This document shows, piece after piece, positions 1 through 7,613 of a stretch of 22,022 nt of DNA (the stretch's first letter is position 1; the number at the start of each line of letters is the position of its first letter). This DNA is from Krumholzibacterium sp965370495 (GTDB taxonomy: Bacteria > Krumholzibacteriota > Krumholzibacteriia > Krumholzibacteriales > Krumholzibacteriaceae), in assembly GCA_965370495.1 (NCBI GenBank), contig CBDUUV010000036.1, positions 1 through 22,022 on the forward strand, in the 5' to 3' direction. The translations under genes and the position numbers were made by a program. The notes under the pieces were generated by a model that worked only from the letters and a program-made list of their open reading frames with translations, searched no databases and was not told the origin of the DNA.

Positions 1-81
1 GTTCGTGAAAAAGCATTGCGGAAGAATGTGATGACTATGGTAGTAGCATTTGACACGGGAGTGGAAGAACTGAAGCAATAA
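1..81 (+). CDS. C-terminal end of an unidentified gene (5' truncated)
   Basis: An open frame enters from the left edge in frame 1 and ends at the TAA at 79-81, giving only 26 residues that finish ...FDTGVEELKQ. The tail is charged and looks like ordinary soluble coding sequence, but it is too short to assign to a family. It points the same way as the following genes. A candidate promoter lies between it and the TPR gene, so the two are probably separate transcription units. That it is coding at all is inferred from orientation and the absence of stops. Confidence 0.4.
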   Translation, partial: VREKALRKNVMTMVVAFDTGVEELKQ

Positions 82-143
82 ATAGCATGAAGGAAACGTA
101 AATAACGGTTGCTGATAGAAGAATGGGCAAATCGGAAAATGCC

Positions 144-172
144 TTGACAGCAGGGTGTTGCTGGTCTAGCCT
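144..172 (+). promoter_or_regulatory. Candidate sigma70-like promoter for the TPR/envelope genes
   Basis: A perfect TTGACA at 144-149 is followed, after a 17-nt spacer, by TAGCCT at 167-172, which matches only three positions of the -10 consensus. Transcription would begin near 179, leaving about 40 nt of leader before the ATG at 219. The site lies inside the open frame that extends upstream of that ATG, which supports 219 as the true start. The -35 is strong and the -10 is weak. Confidence 0.45.
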
Positions 173-218
173 GCACGTGAGATTCAGCATCGACGAATTC
201 TTCGAGGAGGGTATCAGC

Positions 219-1376
219 ATGGGGTTGCGTTGGGAAAAACTGCTGGAATTTACCAAGGGGGAGGTAAAGGAGGAAAGCAGGGAAGTCGCGCGGCTCAAAC
301 GCAGGTACGATTTGGGAGAGGCTGTTGCTGAAGAGGTCCTGGAATTAGCGAAGCATCTCCTGAAAAGAAAGGAATCGAAGAAATCAGAAAGGCTTCTCAA
401 GGATCTTCTGACAGATTTCGATATCAACAAATCACTTCTTTTTGAAATATGTTCTCTTTTCGAAAGGACGGGGAATTACGAAGCGGCTTTTAAGGGGTTT
501 CAACGATACTGTGAGTTGTCGAGTGAAGACGCAATGCCTCTTTACCGCATGGGCAGGCTTCTCGAAATGCAGGGAAAGATTGATGATGCGATTGTGCTTC
601 ACAAAAAAGCTCTGTCATTCGAACCGGAGAACCCGGAGTGTTATTACAGGTTAGGTGTAGCATACACAAAGAGTCGAAAATATGGTGAAGCCGAGGAGAA
701 CTATCGGAAGGCTATTGAAATCGATCCCACGCATTCCAAATCATATACGAATCTGGGATATATCCTCGACCTTGGCGGTAAACGTAACGCCGCTCTTCAA
801 CAGTTCCGCAAGGCTGTTCGGTACAACCCCAAAAGCGCTGAAGCCCATTTTAATCTCGGGGCGCTTTATGGGGAAGAAGGTGACCGCCAACAGGCGATCA
901 AGGAATTTCGCATAGGCCTTGAAATCGATTCCGGCTGCGTAGAGGGACACTACAATCTCGGGGTGGCGCTTATCAGGGAGGGGCGGTATGATGATGCGAA
1001 GTATGAGTTCGGTAAGATTCTCAAGCTGGAAGGAGACAATGTTAACGCTCTCTATTACATAGGATTAATATATTTTCGCAAGGGAGTCTATTCCAGGGCA
1101 TTGAAATATCTTCAGCAGGCCGCCCACCTCAACCCGGGCAATTCTACAATCCTCTATTATGTCGGGGAATCTTTCAACAGGCTCGAGCAGCCCGAAAAGG
1201 CTCAGGAGTATTTCAAAAAGGTGGCCGAGATCAACCCCAGCGATCAAAGAGTATGTTTCAGTATGGGGATATCATATGAGAAACAGGATAATAAGAGGAA
1301 AGCCAGAGAATGGTACAGGATGGCTTCCAGCGGGATAACATCACTACCGAAGGGGACACATCGAATAACAGGATGA
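219..1376 (+). CDS. Tetratricopeptide-repeat (TPR) protein, about nine repeats
   Basis: The 385-residue protein has a charged helical N-terminus (about 1-70) followed by roughly nine 34-residue TPR units filling residues 72-377. The usual TPR residues are visible, for example YRLGVAYTKSRKYGEAEENY and AHFNLGALYGEEGDRQQAIK. I see no signal peptide or membrane segment, so it probably acts in the cytoplasm as a protein-binding scaffold; the ligand is unknown. The start at ATG 219 is chosen because GAGGAGG at 204-210 sits 8 nt upstream and because a promoter lies inside the longer frame that starts at 123. The stop overlaps the start of the following beta-barrel gene (ATGA), which implies translational coupling and perhaps a shared role in envelope or surface-polymer assembly. 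The fold call is firm; the function is not known. Confidence 0.88.
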   Translation: MGLRWEKLLEFTKGEVKEESREVARLKRRYDLGEAVAEEVLELAKHLLKRKESKKSERLLKDLLTDFDINKSLLFEICSLFERTGNYEAAFKGFQRYCELSSEDAMPLYRMGRLLEMQGKIDDAIVLHKKALSFEPENPECYYRLGVAYTKSRKYGEAEENYRKAIEIDPTHSKSYTNLGYILDLGGKRNAALQQFRKAVRYNPKSAEAHFNLGALYGEEGDRQQAIKEFRIGLEIDSGCVEGHYNLGVALIREGRYDDAKYEFGKILKLEGDNVNALYYIGLIYFRKGVYSRALKYLQQAAHLNPGNSTILYYVGESFNRLEQPEKAQEYFKKVAEINPSDQRVCFSMGISYEKQDNKRKAREWYRMASSGITSLPKGTHRITG

Positions 1377-2965
1377 GATACATATTTGCAATAAAGTCGA
1401 TTTTGCTGACGGCCGGGGTCCTCCTGGCCATTTTTCCCTGTTCTCTTATTGCTTCCGACGAAAATATGGAACCAGGCAACTGGGTTTATCCTGCCATGAG
1501 GTCGTTCGAACTTGCGGGGTATCTCAGACTGCCTCCAGATATGCCATGGACGAGAAGTGAAGCTGAATACTTTCTCGATCGTATACTTGCGAGTATGAAA
1601 CAATCCAATACCAGCCTTACACGGAGACAGAAGTATCTTCTGAAACGGTTGAGGAATGAGTTTCAGGGAAAGGGTACCAGGCCCTCGGAGCGCGAAGATG
1701 AGCCCCTGTTGCTGTTTCGTGAAGGGAGCCGTTCGATCCTTTTTGACCTTTCCGCAGGTGCAGTGATCCGGAAAAGAACAGAAAGAGATAGGATGGAACT
1801 GGATGGCCTTGCCATCCCGTCTTTCCTGATAGACCTCGGGCAGGGGATTACGATTGGAGCTTCCTATCGTCTGAGGATGGGGCCTGAGTGGGATTCCAAT
1901 GAAGCGGGGATCAAACCTTCAGCCCGTGAAAGGAGTTTTCGCGGGCTGACTTCGGAGTACGAGAGGGGATGGTTGTCATTTACGCGAAACAGGTGGAGGG
2001 TACTTGTCGGTCGTGACTATATTCACTGGGGTCCCGGAAGGAGAGAGGGTCTTTTGATGTCGATGACAGCAGGTTCTTTCGACCAGGTAACGGCAAGCGT
2101 GTCACTCGGGAGATTTACGATGAGCAGCACCCAGGTTCTGCTCGATCCGGGGAGATTTACGATGAACAGCGACCAGGCAACCCTTGATTTGAGGATCCAG
2201 CGCCGCCTGGCAGGGCACCGGCTCAGGATACGCCTGCCCAGGGGTATCTGGCTGGGGATCAGTGAGACAGTTCTTTATACTGGCAGGAGCCTGGATTACT
2301 CGTACCTGCTTCCAGTGGGTTCATACTATGCCAATCAATACAACGAGAATGATGATGACAATATTCTTGTCGGAGTCGATTGGAAAATTCCTCTTCATAA
2401 AGGGTTGATCCTTTATGGCGAACTACTTATTGATGATTTTCAATATGAGAACAGGGGTGATGCTCCTGACCGTCTCGGTTTCAATATGACGGCCGAGGGC
2501 AGGATCTGCCAGGGTGGGAAGGAAATCGAATTTCTGGCTGCGTACACATATATCGATATCTTCACATATGCTCATAAGGACTCGTTGCATACAGTTTATG
2601 TGACAGGCAACGGAGACTCGGGCCTGAATATGATGATAGGATCCCCTCTCGGGCCCGATTCAGACCGCTGGGAATTCAGTGCCGCTGCTCCCGTTCATCC
2701 AAGGGTACTGGTAGCACTTGGAACCGAATTCACAAGACATGGAGAGGGAAACGATTTGAGAGAGTGGAACAGGGAGGAAGACCCTGATCCCGGGTTCCCG
2801 AGCGGAGATGTGGTCAGGGAAAGAAATGTCTATTTCAGTGTAACCTGCGATATGGGAAGAGGTTCGTATATCCGAGCGGGAGGAGGTATTTCCAGTATTG
2901 ATTCTCCCGGAACCGGAAAAGATGATACCGGTTTTGCCTGGCTCGAACTCGTCCTGGATTTTTGA
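1373..2965 (+). CDS. Outer-membrane beta-barrel of the capsule-assembly Wzi-like family
   Basis: The 530-residue protein opens with a typical Sec signal peptide: MRYIFAIK, then a hydrophobic stretch to about residue 26 and a small-residue cleavage region near LIASDE. A soluble, helix-forming part (about 40-100) leads into alternating strands ending WLELVLDF, the terminal Phe expected of Gram-negative barrels. The strand segment VLVGRDYIHWGPGRREGLL (near residues 219-237) resembles the GRD...WGPG signature of Wzi-family proteins, which in Escherichia coli anchor capsule at the cell surface. The ATG at 1373 overlaps the TPR stop by 4 nt; a longer frame from 1310 would lose the signal peptide at the N-terminus. 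Residues 246-273 are a tandem 14-residue duplication. Barrel and export are well supported. The Wzi assignment is by motif, and a polysaccharide role is inference. Confidence 0.75.
   Translation: MRYIFAIKSILLTAGVLLAIFPCSLIASDENMEPGNWVYPAMRSFELAGYLRLPPDMPWTRSEAEYFLDRILASMKQSNTSLTRRQKYLLKRLRNEFQGKGTRPSEREDEPLLLFREGSRSILFDLSAGAVIRKRTERDRMELDGLAIPSFLIDLGQGITIGASYRLRMGPEWDSNEAGIKPSARERSFRGLTSEYERGWLSFTRNRWRVLVGRDYIHWGPGRREGLLMSMTAGSFDQVTASVSLGRFTMSSTQVLLDPGRFTMNSDQATLDLRIQRRLAGHRLRIRLPRGIWLGISETVLYTGRSLDYSYLLPVGSYYANQYNENDDDNILVGVDWKIPLHKGLILYGELLIDDFQYENRGDAPDRLGFNMTAEGRICQGGKEIEFLAAYTYIDIFTYAHKDSLHTVYVTGNGDSGLNMMIGSPLGPDSDRWEFSAAAPVHPRVLVALGTEFTRHGEGNDLREWNREEDPDPGFPSGDVVRERNVYFSVTCDMGRGSYIRAGGGISSIDSPGTGKDDTGFAWLELVLDF
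2108..2191 (+). repeat. Two tandem in-frame 42-bp units inside the barrel gene
   Basis: The unit at 2108-2149 is repeated at 2150-2191. The first 28 nt of each copy differ at only two positions, while the last 14 nt have diverged more. They encode GRFTMSSTQVLLDP and GRFTMNSDQATLDL. The frame is preserved, and each unit is about the length of one transmembrane strand plus a turn. Confidence 0.85.
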
Positions 2966-2966
2966 A

Positions 2967-3782
2967 ATGTCTAAAGTGCTGAAGATAGTCCTTCTTGCCC
3001 GTCCGCACAATATTGCTGTGGCTGTTTTTTGTGTGGCAACAGGCTTTATTATGGCAGCGTGGCCCGCCGGGCTTCCATGGGTGTTGCTGTCTGTTGTAGG
3101 CCTCGTGACAGCAGCAGGAAATGTGATAAACGATTATTATGACCTGGATATAGATAGAATCAACAAACCGGCGCGCGTACTGCCTTCGGGGTCGATCTCC
3201 CGTAAGCAGGCAGGGACAGTATACGCAGTGGTGCTTGTCTCCATTGCCGTCCTGTTCTTTTTCCTGCCATGGGGCCTGCGGGTCTGGATAATAATCTGGG
3301 TGATCCTTCTTCATCTCTATTCTGCCAGGTTAAAAAGAAAATATCTTGCAGGGAATCTTCTTGTTTCCCTTGTGACCGGAAGTGGGTTTGTCATCGGAGC
3401 ATATGTCGGTGGAAATATCATAACCGGTGCCTTTCCAGCTGTTTGCACCTTCTTATTTGTCCTTGGACGCGAACTTGTCAAGGATTGCGAGGATCTCGAA
3501 GGCGACAGGAAATGTGGGGCGCGGACGGTACCTGTCGTTTCAGGCAGAAAGGCAGCACTTATTATAGCGGCTGTTATTTTTATTCTTCTTGCCGTTGGTT
3601 TTATTATTCCCTGGTTCATGGGGTTTTATAACGGGGTGTATGGATTGATCATGTTCATTTCAGTCTTGCCCATACTGTTAATATCGGCCATATTCTCGCT
3701 ACGTGAAAAACATTACGCGCTTGTAAGCCTTTTACTGAAACTGGGGATGTTTTTCGGGATCATGGCTTTTTTGTTCGGGTAG
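2967..3782 (+). CDS. UbiA-family prenyltransferase, digeranylgeranylglyceryl-phosphate synthase-like
   Basis: A 271-residue polytopic membrane protein with about eight hydrophobic segments. Both metal-diphosphate motifs of the UbiA superfamily are present: NDYYDLDID at 55-63 and KDCEDLEGD at 172-180. The surrounding text (INDYYDLDIDRINKPARVLP, then LGRELVKDCEDLEGDR) resembles archaeal DGGGP synthases, which add the second isoprenoid chain in ether lipids, more than 4-hydroxybenzoate or heme O prenyltransferases. This subfamily is known from FCB-group bacteria, where it has been proposed to support archaeal-type lipids; the real substrate here is unknown. The ATG at 2967 is one base past the barrel stop, with little Shine-Dalgarno sequence, suggesting coupled translation. 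Alternative starts upstream lie inside the barrel gene. Superfamily membership is certain; the subfamily is likely. Confidence 0.82.
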   Translation: MSKVLKIVLLARPHNIAVAVFCVATGFIMAAWPAGLPWVLLSVVGLVTAAGNVINDYYDLDIDRINKPARVLPSGSISRKQAGTVYAVVLVSIAVLFFFLPWGLRVWIIIWVILLHLYSARLKRKYLAGNLLVSLVTGSGFVIGAYVGGNIITGAFPAVCTFLFVLGRELVKDCEDLEGDRKCGARTVPVVSGRKAALIIAAVIFILLAVGFIIPWFMGFYNGVYGLIMFISVLPILLISAIFSLREKHYALVSLLLKLGMFFGIMAFLFG

Positions 3783-3794
3783 CCTTGATTAGGC

Positions 3795-3895
3795 AAGGGG
3801 GGAGCGTGCCCGGCAGAACGCTTCCGGGGATCGTAATCTCCATTATTCTGGGTGGAAGGGGGAGCGAGAAATGCTTTCGGAGATCGTAAATATCC
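3795..3895 (+). repeat. Imperfect direct repeat covering the uppP ribosome-binding and start region
   Basis: Copy A has AAGGGGGGAGCG at 3795-3806 and, after an 8-nt insertion, a block at 3814-3841. Copy B has AAGGGGGAGCG at 3856-3866 followed directly by 3867-3895, which contains the uppP ATG. The downstream blocks share AGAA, GCTT, CGG and GATCGTAA in the same order with a few substitutions and small gaps. Copy A lacks the ATG. It looks like a decayed duplication of the uppP translation start. Confidence 0.5.
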
Positions 3896-4698
3896 TGATA
3901 CTGGCGACAATTCAGGGGTTGACCGAATTCCTTCCTGTCAGTTCATCCGGTCATCTCGTACTTGCAGGGGCGTTGCTCGGTGGCCCGGGACGCGCGAGTG
4001 AGGGTTCGCTTATCTTTGAAGTGGCAGTCCACATCGGTACGCTGGGGGCAATAATAACGATATACAGGAACAGGATTATTTCTATAATTAAGGCTCTTTT
4101 CTCATGGATAGTTTCCGGTTTCAGGGTAGGTGAGCGGAACAGGAAGGAGCTTGGTTATGGTGGGTGGATCCTGTTGGGGTCTCTTCCAGCTGCGGCAGCT
4201 GGCCTGCTTTTTCGCGATCAGATCGTAAATCTGTTCGATTCCCCCGCTTCAACATCCGTATTTCTTGTCTTAACAGGGCTCTTTCTTCTTATGTCGAAAG
4301 GAAAGTCGGGGGAATCACGGCTGACCTGGCGGATAGTCCTTGTTATCGGATTTGCACAGATGGTTGCGATCTTGCCTGGTTGTTCGAGAAGCGGTTGGAC
4401 CATAACAGCCGCGTTGCTTGCAGGGATCGGCTTCGAGAGGGCAGCGGAGTTCTCATTCATGTTGTCGATACCTGCGATACTGGGAGCACTTGTTCTTGAA
4501 CTGGTTGCAGGTACAGATGTTTTCCCGGCCGGGGAATTCTTTTATCTTATACTTGGAATGGCAATGGCCTTCGTGTCGGGGTTTCTGGCACTGAAATTAC
4601 TGATCTACCTGCTGAAAAAGGGCAGCCTCTACCGGTTTGCATATTACCTGATTCCGGCTGGCGCGATGTCATTTGTATATTTTGTATTGATACGATAG
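3871..4698 (+). CDS. uppP: Undecaprenyl-diphosphatase (UppP/BacA)
   Basis: This integral membrane enzyme removes a phosphate from undecaprenyl diphosphate so that the lipid carrier can be reused for peptidoglycan and surface polysaccharides. The 275-residue length is normal. Both catalytic regions are intact: QGLTEFLPVSSSGHL at 15-29 and LPGCSRSGWT at 168-177, the latter containing the conserved Ser and Arg. Several hydrophobic segments fill the rest. The ATG at 3871 follows a purine-rich AAGGGGGAGCGAG binding site. It lies 88 nt after the UbiA-family gene and closes the envelope block; 215 nt of non-coding DNA follow before valS. A recycling phosphatase next to a prenyltransferase and a possible surface-polymer barrel makes sense as a lipid-carrier and envelope group. 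Confidence 0.95.
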   Translation: MLSEIVNILILATIQGLTEFLPVSSSGHLVLAGALLGGPGRASEGSLIFEVAVHIGTLGAIITIYRNRIISIIKALFSWIVSGFRVGERNRKELGYGGWILLGSLPAAAAGLLFRDQIVNLFDSPASTSVFLVLTGLFLLMSKGKSGESRLTWRIVLVIGFAQMVAILPGCSRSGWTITAALLAGIGFERAAEFSFMLSIPAILGALVLELVAGTDVFPAGEFFYLILGMAMAFVSGFLALKLLIYLLKKGSLYRFAYYLIPAGAMSFVYFVLIR

Positions 4699-4747
4699 CC
4701 TGAATCGAAAGGAATTATACTATCCGGTCATGAAGCGGCCCGGGACG

Positions 4748-4776
4748 TATGAATCGATTTGTCGGAAAGATTCATA
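4748..4776 (+). other. AT-rich inverted repeat in the uppP-valS gap
   Basis: TATGAATC at 4748-4755 is the exact reverse complement of GATTCATA at 4769-4776, with a 13-nt loop and a short TTTCC after it. It could be a weak terminator for uppP or a protein-binding palindrome. The stem is AT-rich and the T-run short, so its function is uncertain. Apart from this and the promoter at 4836-4864, I see nothing else in the 215-nt gap. Confidence 0.3.
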
Positions 4777-4835
4777 TTTCCGGAGATCTGCCTGTCAGCA
4801 GGTGTGGGCCGGATCCCATGTGGACTGACTCACGG

Positions 4836-4864
4836 TTGACCTTGGAATCGGGCTGTGGTAGATT
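4836..4864 (+). promoter_or_regulatory. Candidate sigma70-like promoter of the valS operon
   Basis: TTGACC at 4836-4841, a 17-nt spacer and TAGATT at 4859-4864 match five and four positions of the two consensus hexamers. The start would fall near 4871, giving a leader of about 43 nt before the valS ATG. Its position downstream of the in-frame ATG at 4749 argues against that earlier codon as the start. Confidence 0.6.
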
Positions 4865-4913
4865 GCTACTTCCGGTTAAACAGCGTATAACGTATAAGTG
4901 TCAAGGAGTGAGA

Positions 4914-7613
4914 ATGCTCGACAAGGTCTATAATCCGAAAGAGATCGACAAGAAGTGGAGCAGGGTCTGGGAGAATCAAGGTGTTTTTGTTGCCGATGTG
5001 GAATCTGAAAACCCGGCATATACTATTGTCCTGCCGCCTCCCAATGTTACAGGGAAACTTACTGTAGGGCATGCGCTTGGAACTACCGTTCAGGATATAC
5101 TGATCAGGTGGAAACGTCTGCGCGGATACAATGTTCTGTGGCTGTCTGGCACCGACCATGCCGGGATCGCTACACAGAACGTTGTTGAAAAGGCGCTTCG
5201 TGCTGATGGACAGGAACGGAGTGAAATGGGTAGGGAGAGGTTCCTGGAAGAGTGCTGGAATTGGAAAAAGCGATACCATGGCAGAATAGTGGAGCAGCTT
5301 GGCAGGCTGGGAGCTTCACTCGACTGGAGCAGGGAAGTTTTTACGCTCGATCCCGGTGTATCGCACGCAGTAAGGAAAATTTTTGTCAGCCTGTACGAAA
5401 AGGAGCTTATCTACAGGGGGCGATATATCGTCAACTGGTGTCCATCATGCGGCACGGCGATTTCTGATGAAGAGGTCGAATTCAAGGAAGAAAATTCAAA
5501 ACTTTACTATATAACATACCCTTTCGCCGACGGTAATGGAGAAGTGGTTGTAGGGACTACGAGGCCGGAGACCATGCTGGGGGATGTCGCTGTAGCAATG
5601 AGCCCAGATGATAAAAGGGCAAGGGCATGGGAGGGCCGTAAACTCCGTCTGCCTCTTACAGACAGGGAGATCCCGGTAATACTTGACGAGGCAGTCGATC
5701 CGGAATTCGGAACAGGTTGCCTTAAGGTAACGCCCGCGCACGATGCTACCGATTTTGAGATCGGGTTGAGGCATGGACTTGATCCTTTCGTCGTGATCGA
5801 CAGGGCCGGCAGGATGAATGACAGAGCCGGCATCTTTGCCGGGATGGATATTTTCGAGGCGCGCAGGGCAGTCCTGGAGGAACTGGAAAAGCAGGGCCTG
5901 CTGGAAAGGATAGATGACTATAATCATGCGGTTGGCCACCATGACAGGTGTGGAAGTGTGATCGAGCCTTCAATCTCGAAACAGTGGTTTCTCAGGATGG
6001 AGTCGCTTGCCGCCCCGGCTGTCAAAGTGGTCAGGGATGGAGAAGTGACTTTCTTTCCAGAACGCTGGAAGAACATCTATCTGAGCTGGATGGAGAATAT
6101 CCGAGACTGGTGTATCTCGCGGCAATTATGGTGGGGCCACAGGATTCCTGTCTGGTACTGCGATGATTGCAGTGCCGAGATCGTTTCCATGGAAGATCCG
6201 TCTTCGTGCCCGAAATGCGAGAGTACATCCCTGACGCAGGATACTGATGTTCTGGACACATGGTTCTCATCATGGCTGTGGACGTTTTCACCGATGGGAT
6301 GGCCGGAGAACACCAAAGACCTGAAAGTCTTCCATCCGACCGATGTGCTGGTTACCGGTGGCGATATCATATTCTTCTGGGTGGCAAGAATGATAATGGC
6401 CTCGCTGCGTTTCAGGGATGAGATCCCTTTCTCTACAGTCTACATCACCGGAATCGTCAGGGATGTAAAAGGAAGAAAGATGAGCAAGTCGCTCGGCAAC
6501 TCTCCTGACCCGATAGATATTATTGATCGTAACGGTGCCGATGCTTTCAGGTTCTCGCTGATGATGCTTTCCCCCCCGGGGCAGGACATCATGTTTGAGG
6601 AAAAGAAAGTTGAAGTCGGAAAACATTTCGCCAACAAGATATGGAATGCCACACGATTCGTTCTGGGGCAGGGGGAGGGAGAACTGGATCTGTTTGCCGC
6701 ACCTGTCCGGGACCATGCGGGAGAAGACCTGTTGAAAGTATTTGGCAGCCTGTATGGTAGAGAGCCGGTGGGTGAGATGTCTTTTGGATGGGAGGACCGC
6801 TGGATAATCAGCCGCATGGCCACGAGATTTACCGAATATAACAACAATCTTGCATCGTTCCGGTTTGACGAAGCCGCGAAAACGATCTACGATTTCTTTT
6901 GGCACGAGTTCTGTGATTGGTATCTGGAACTCTCCAAGCCGGCTTTCATCGAAGGCGGACCAAGGGGTTCAGGGGCAGCGGTGGCTGTGAGGACGGTCCT
7001 TGGAGTTTCGATGATCATGCTGCACCCGATTATGCCTTTTATTTCCGAAGAGATATGGAGCATGCTTTCTATTGATCCTCCTCTTCTGGCCGGTTATCAT
7101 TTTAAGGGCCTGGAAGAAGGACTGTTCGACAAAAAGCTCGAGGATGACGTGGAGATGTTCAGGGAAATAGTGACCAGCATCAGGAATCTCAGACAGGGGT
7201 TTAACATACCTCATCGGAAAAAGGTTGATATCGTCATTAATTGCGAGCCTGGCAGGGCGATACCCGAAAAACTGGCTTCCTTCAGAGACCAGATAGTTTC
7301 AATGGCCGTTGTCGGCAAGCTGGAGATCGCTGATAATGCACCAAGACCAAAAGGAAGTGGGGCCGCCGGGCATGCCCTGATAGAGATTTACCTACCCCTG
7401 GAAGGTGTGATAGATATAGAGGCAGAGAAGCGGAGGCTGAGCAGGGAACTGGAAAAGCTTGTTACGGAATGTGAAAAGATCGGCGGGAGACTGAAAGATG
7501 ACAGGTTTGCCGGCAGGGCACCAGAGGATGTTATTGCGAGGGAAAAATCCAGGTATGAAGAGATGCTGGGCAAGAGAGGCCGGATAGAAAGGATTCTGGA
7601 GGACCTCGGTTGA
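4914..7613 (+). CDS. valS: Valyl-tRNA synthetase
   Basis: This cytoplasmic class Ia enzyme charges tRNA-Val with valine and edits mischarged threonine. The 899 residues match the bacterial family. PPPNVTGKLTVGHALG at 41-56 contains the HIGH-type site, and KMSKS is at 522-526. The editing domain shows GTTRPETMLGD and VTPAHDATDFE. Zinc-type cysteine pairs are visible in NWCPSCG and in WYCDDC with CPKC. The C-terminus is the usual ValS coiled coil (EAEKRRLSRELEKL). The ATG at 4914 has AAGGAG 4-9 nt upstream. The frame stays open back to 4749, but those 55 residues precede the known ValS N-terminus and include the promoter. The stop overlaps the TTG start of rodZ. Confidence 0.97.
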   Translation: MLDKVYNPKEIDKKWSRVWENQGVFVADVESENPAYTIVLPPPNVTGKLTVGHALGTTVQDILIRWKRLRGYNVLWLSGTDHAGIATQNVVEKALRADGQERSEMGRERFLEECWNWKKRYHGRIVEQLGRLGASLDWSREVFTLDPGVSHAVRKIFVSLYEKELIYRGRYIVNWCPSCGTAISDEEVEFKEENSKLYYITYPFADGNGEVVVGTTRPETMLGDVAVAMSPDDKRARAWEGRKLRLPLTDREIPVILDEAVDPEFGTGCLKVTPAHDATDFEIGLRHGLDPFVVIDRAGRMNDRAGIFAGMDIFEARRAVLEELEKQGLLERIDDYNHAVGHHDRCGSVIEPSISKQWFLRMESLAAPAVKVVRDGEVTFFPERWKNIYLSWMENIRDWCISRQLWWGHRIPVWYCDDCSAEIVSMEDPSSCPKCESTSLTQDTDVLDTWFSSWLWTFSPMGWPENTKDLKVFHPTDVLVTGGDIIFFWVARMIMASLRFRDEIPFSTVYITGIVRDVKGRKMSKSLGNSPDPIDIIDRNGADAFRFSLMMLSPPGQDIMFEEKKVEVGKHFANKIWNATRFVLGQGEGELDLFAAPVRDHAGEDLLKVFGSLYGREPVGEMSFGWEDRWIISRMATRFTEYNNNLASFRFDEAAKTIYDFFWHEFCDWYLELSKPAFIEGGPRGSGAAVAVRTVLGVSMIMLHPIMPFISEEIWSMLSIDPPLLAGYHFKGLEEGLFDKKLEDDVEMFREIVTSIRNLRQGFNIPHRKKVDIVINCEPGRAIPEKLASFRDQIVSMAVVGKLEIADNAPRPKGSGAAGHALIEIYLPLEGVIDIEAEKRRLSRELEKLVTECEKIGGRLKDDRFAGRAPEDVIAREKSRYEEMLGKRGRIERILEDLG

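Noticed and set aside
123..218. N-terminal extension of the TPR protein by 32 residues
   Set aside because: A candidate promoter lies within it, and the ATG at 219 has a strong Shine-Dalgarno sequence.
4749..4913. N-terminal extension of ValS by 55 residues
   Set aside because: The extra residues do not look like ValS, a promoter falls inside them, and the ATG at 4914 has a good binding site and the family N-terminus.
6288..6905. A 205-codon minus-strand frame opposite valS
   Set aside because: It is an antisense shadow of conserved ValS sequence, with no motif of its own.
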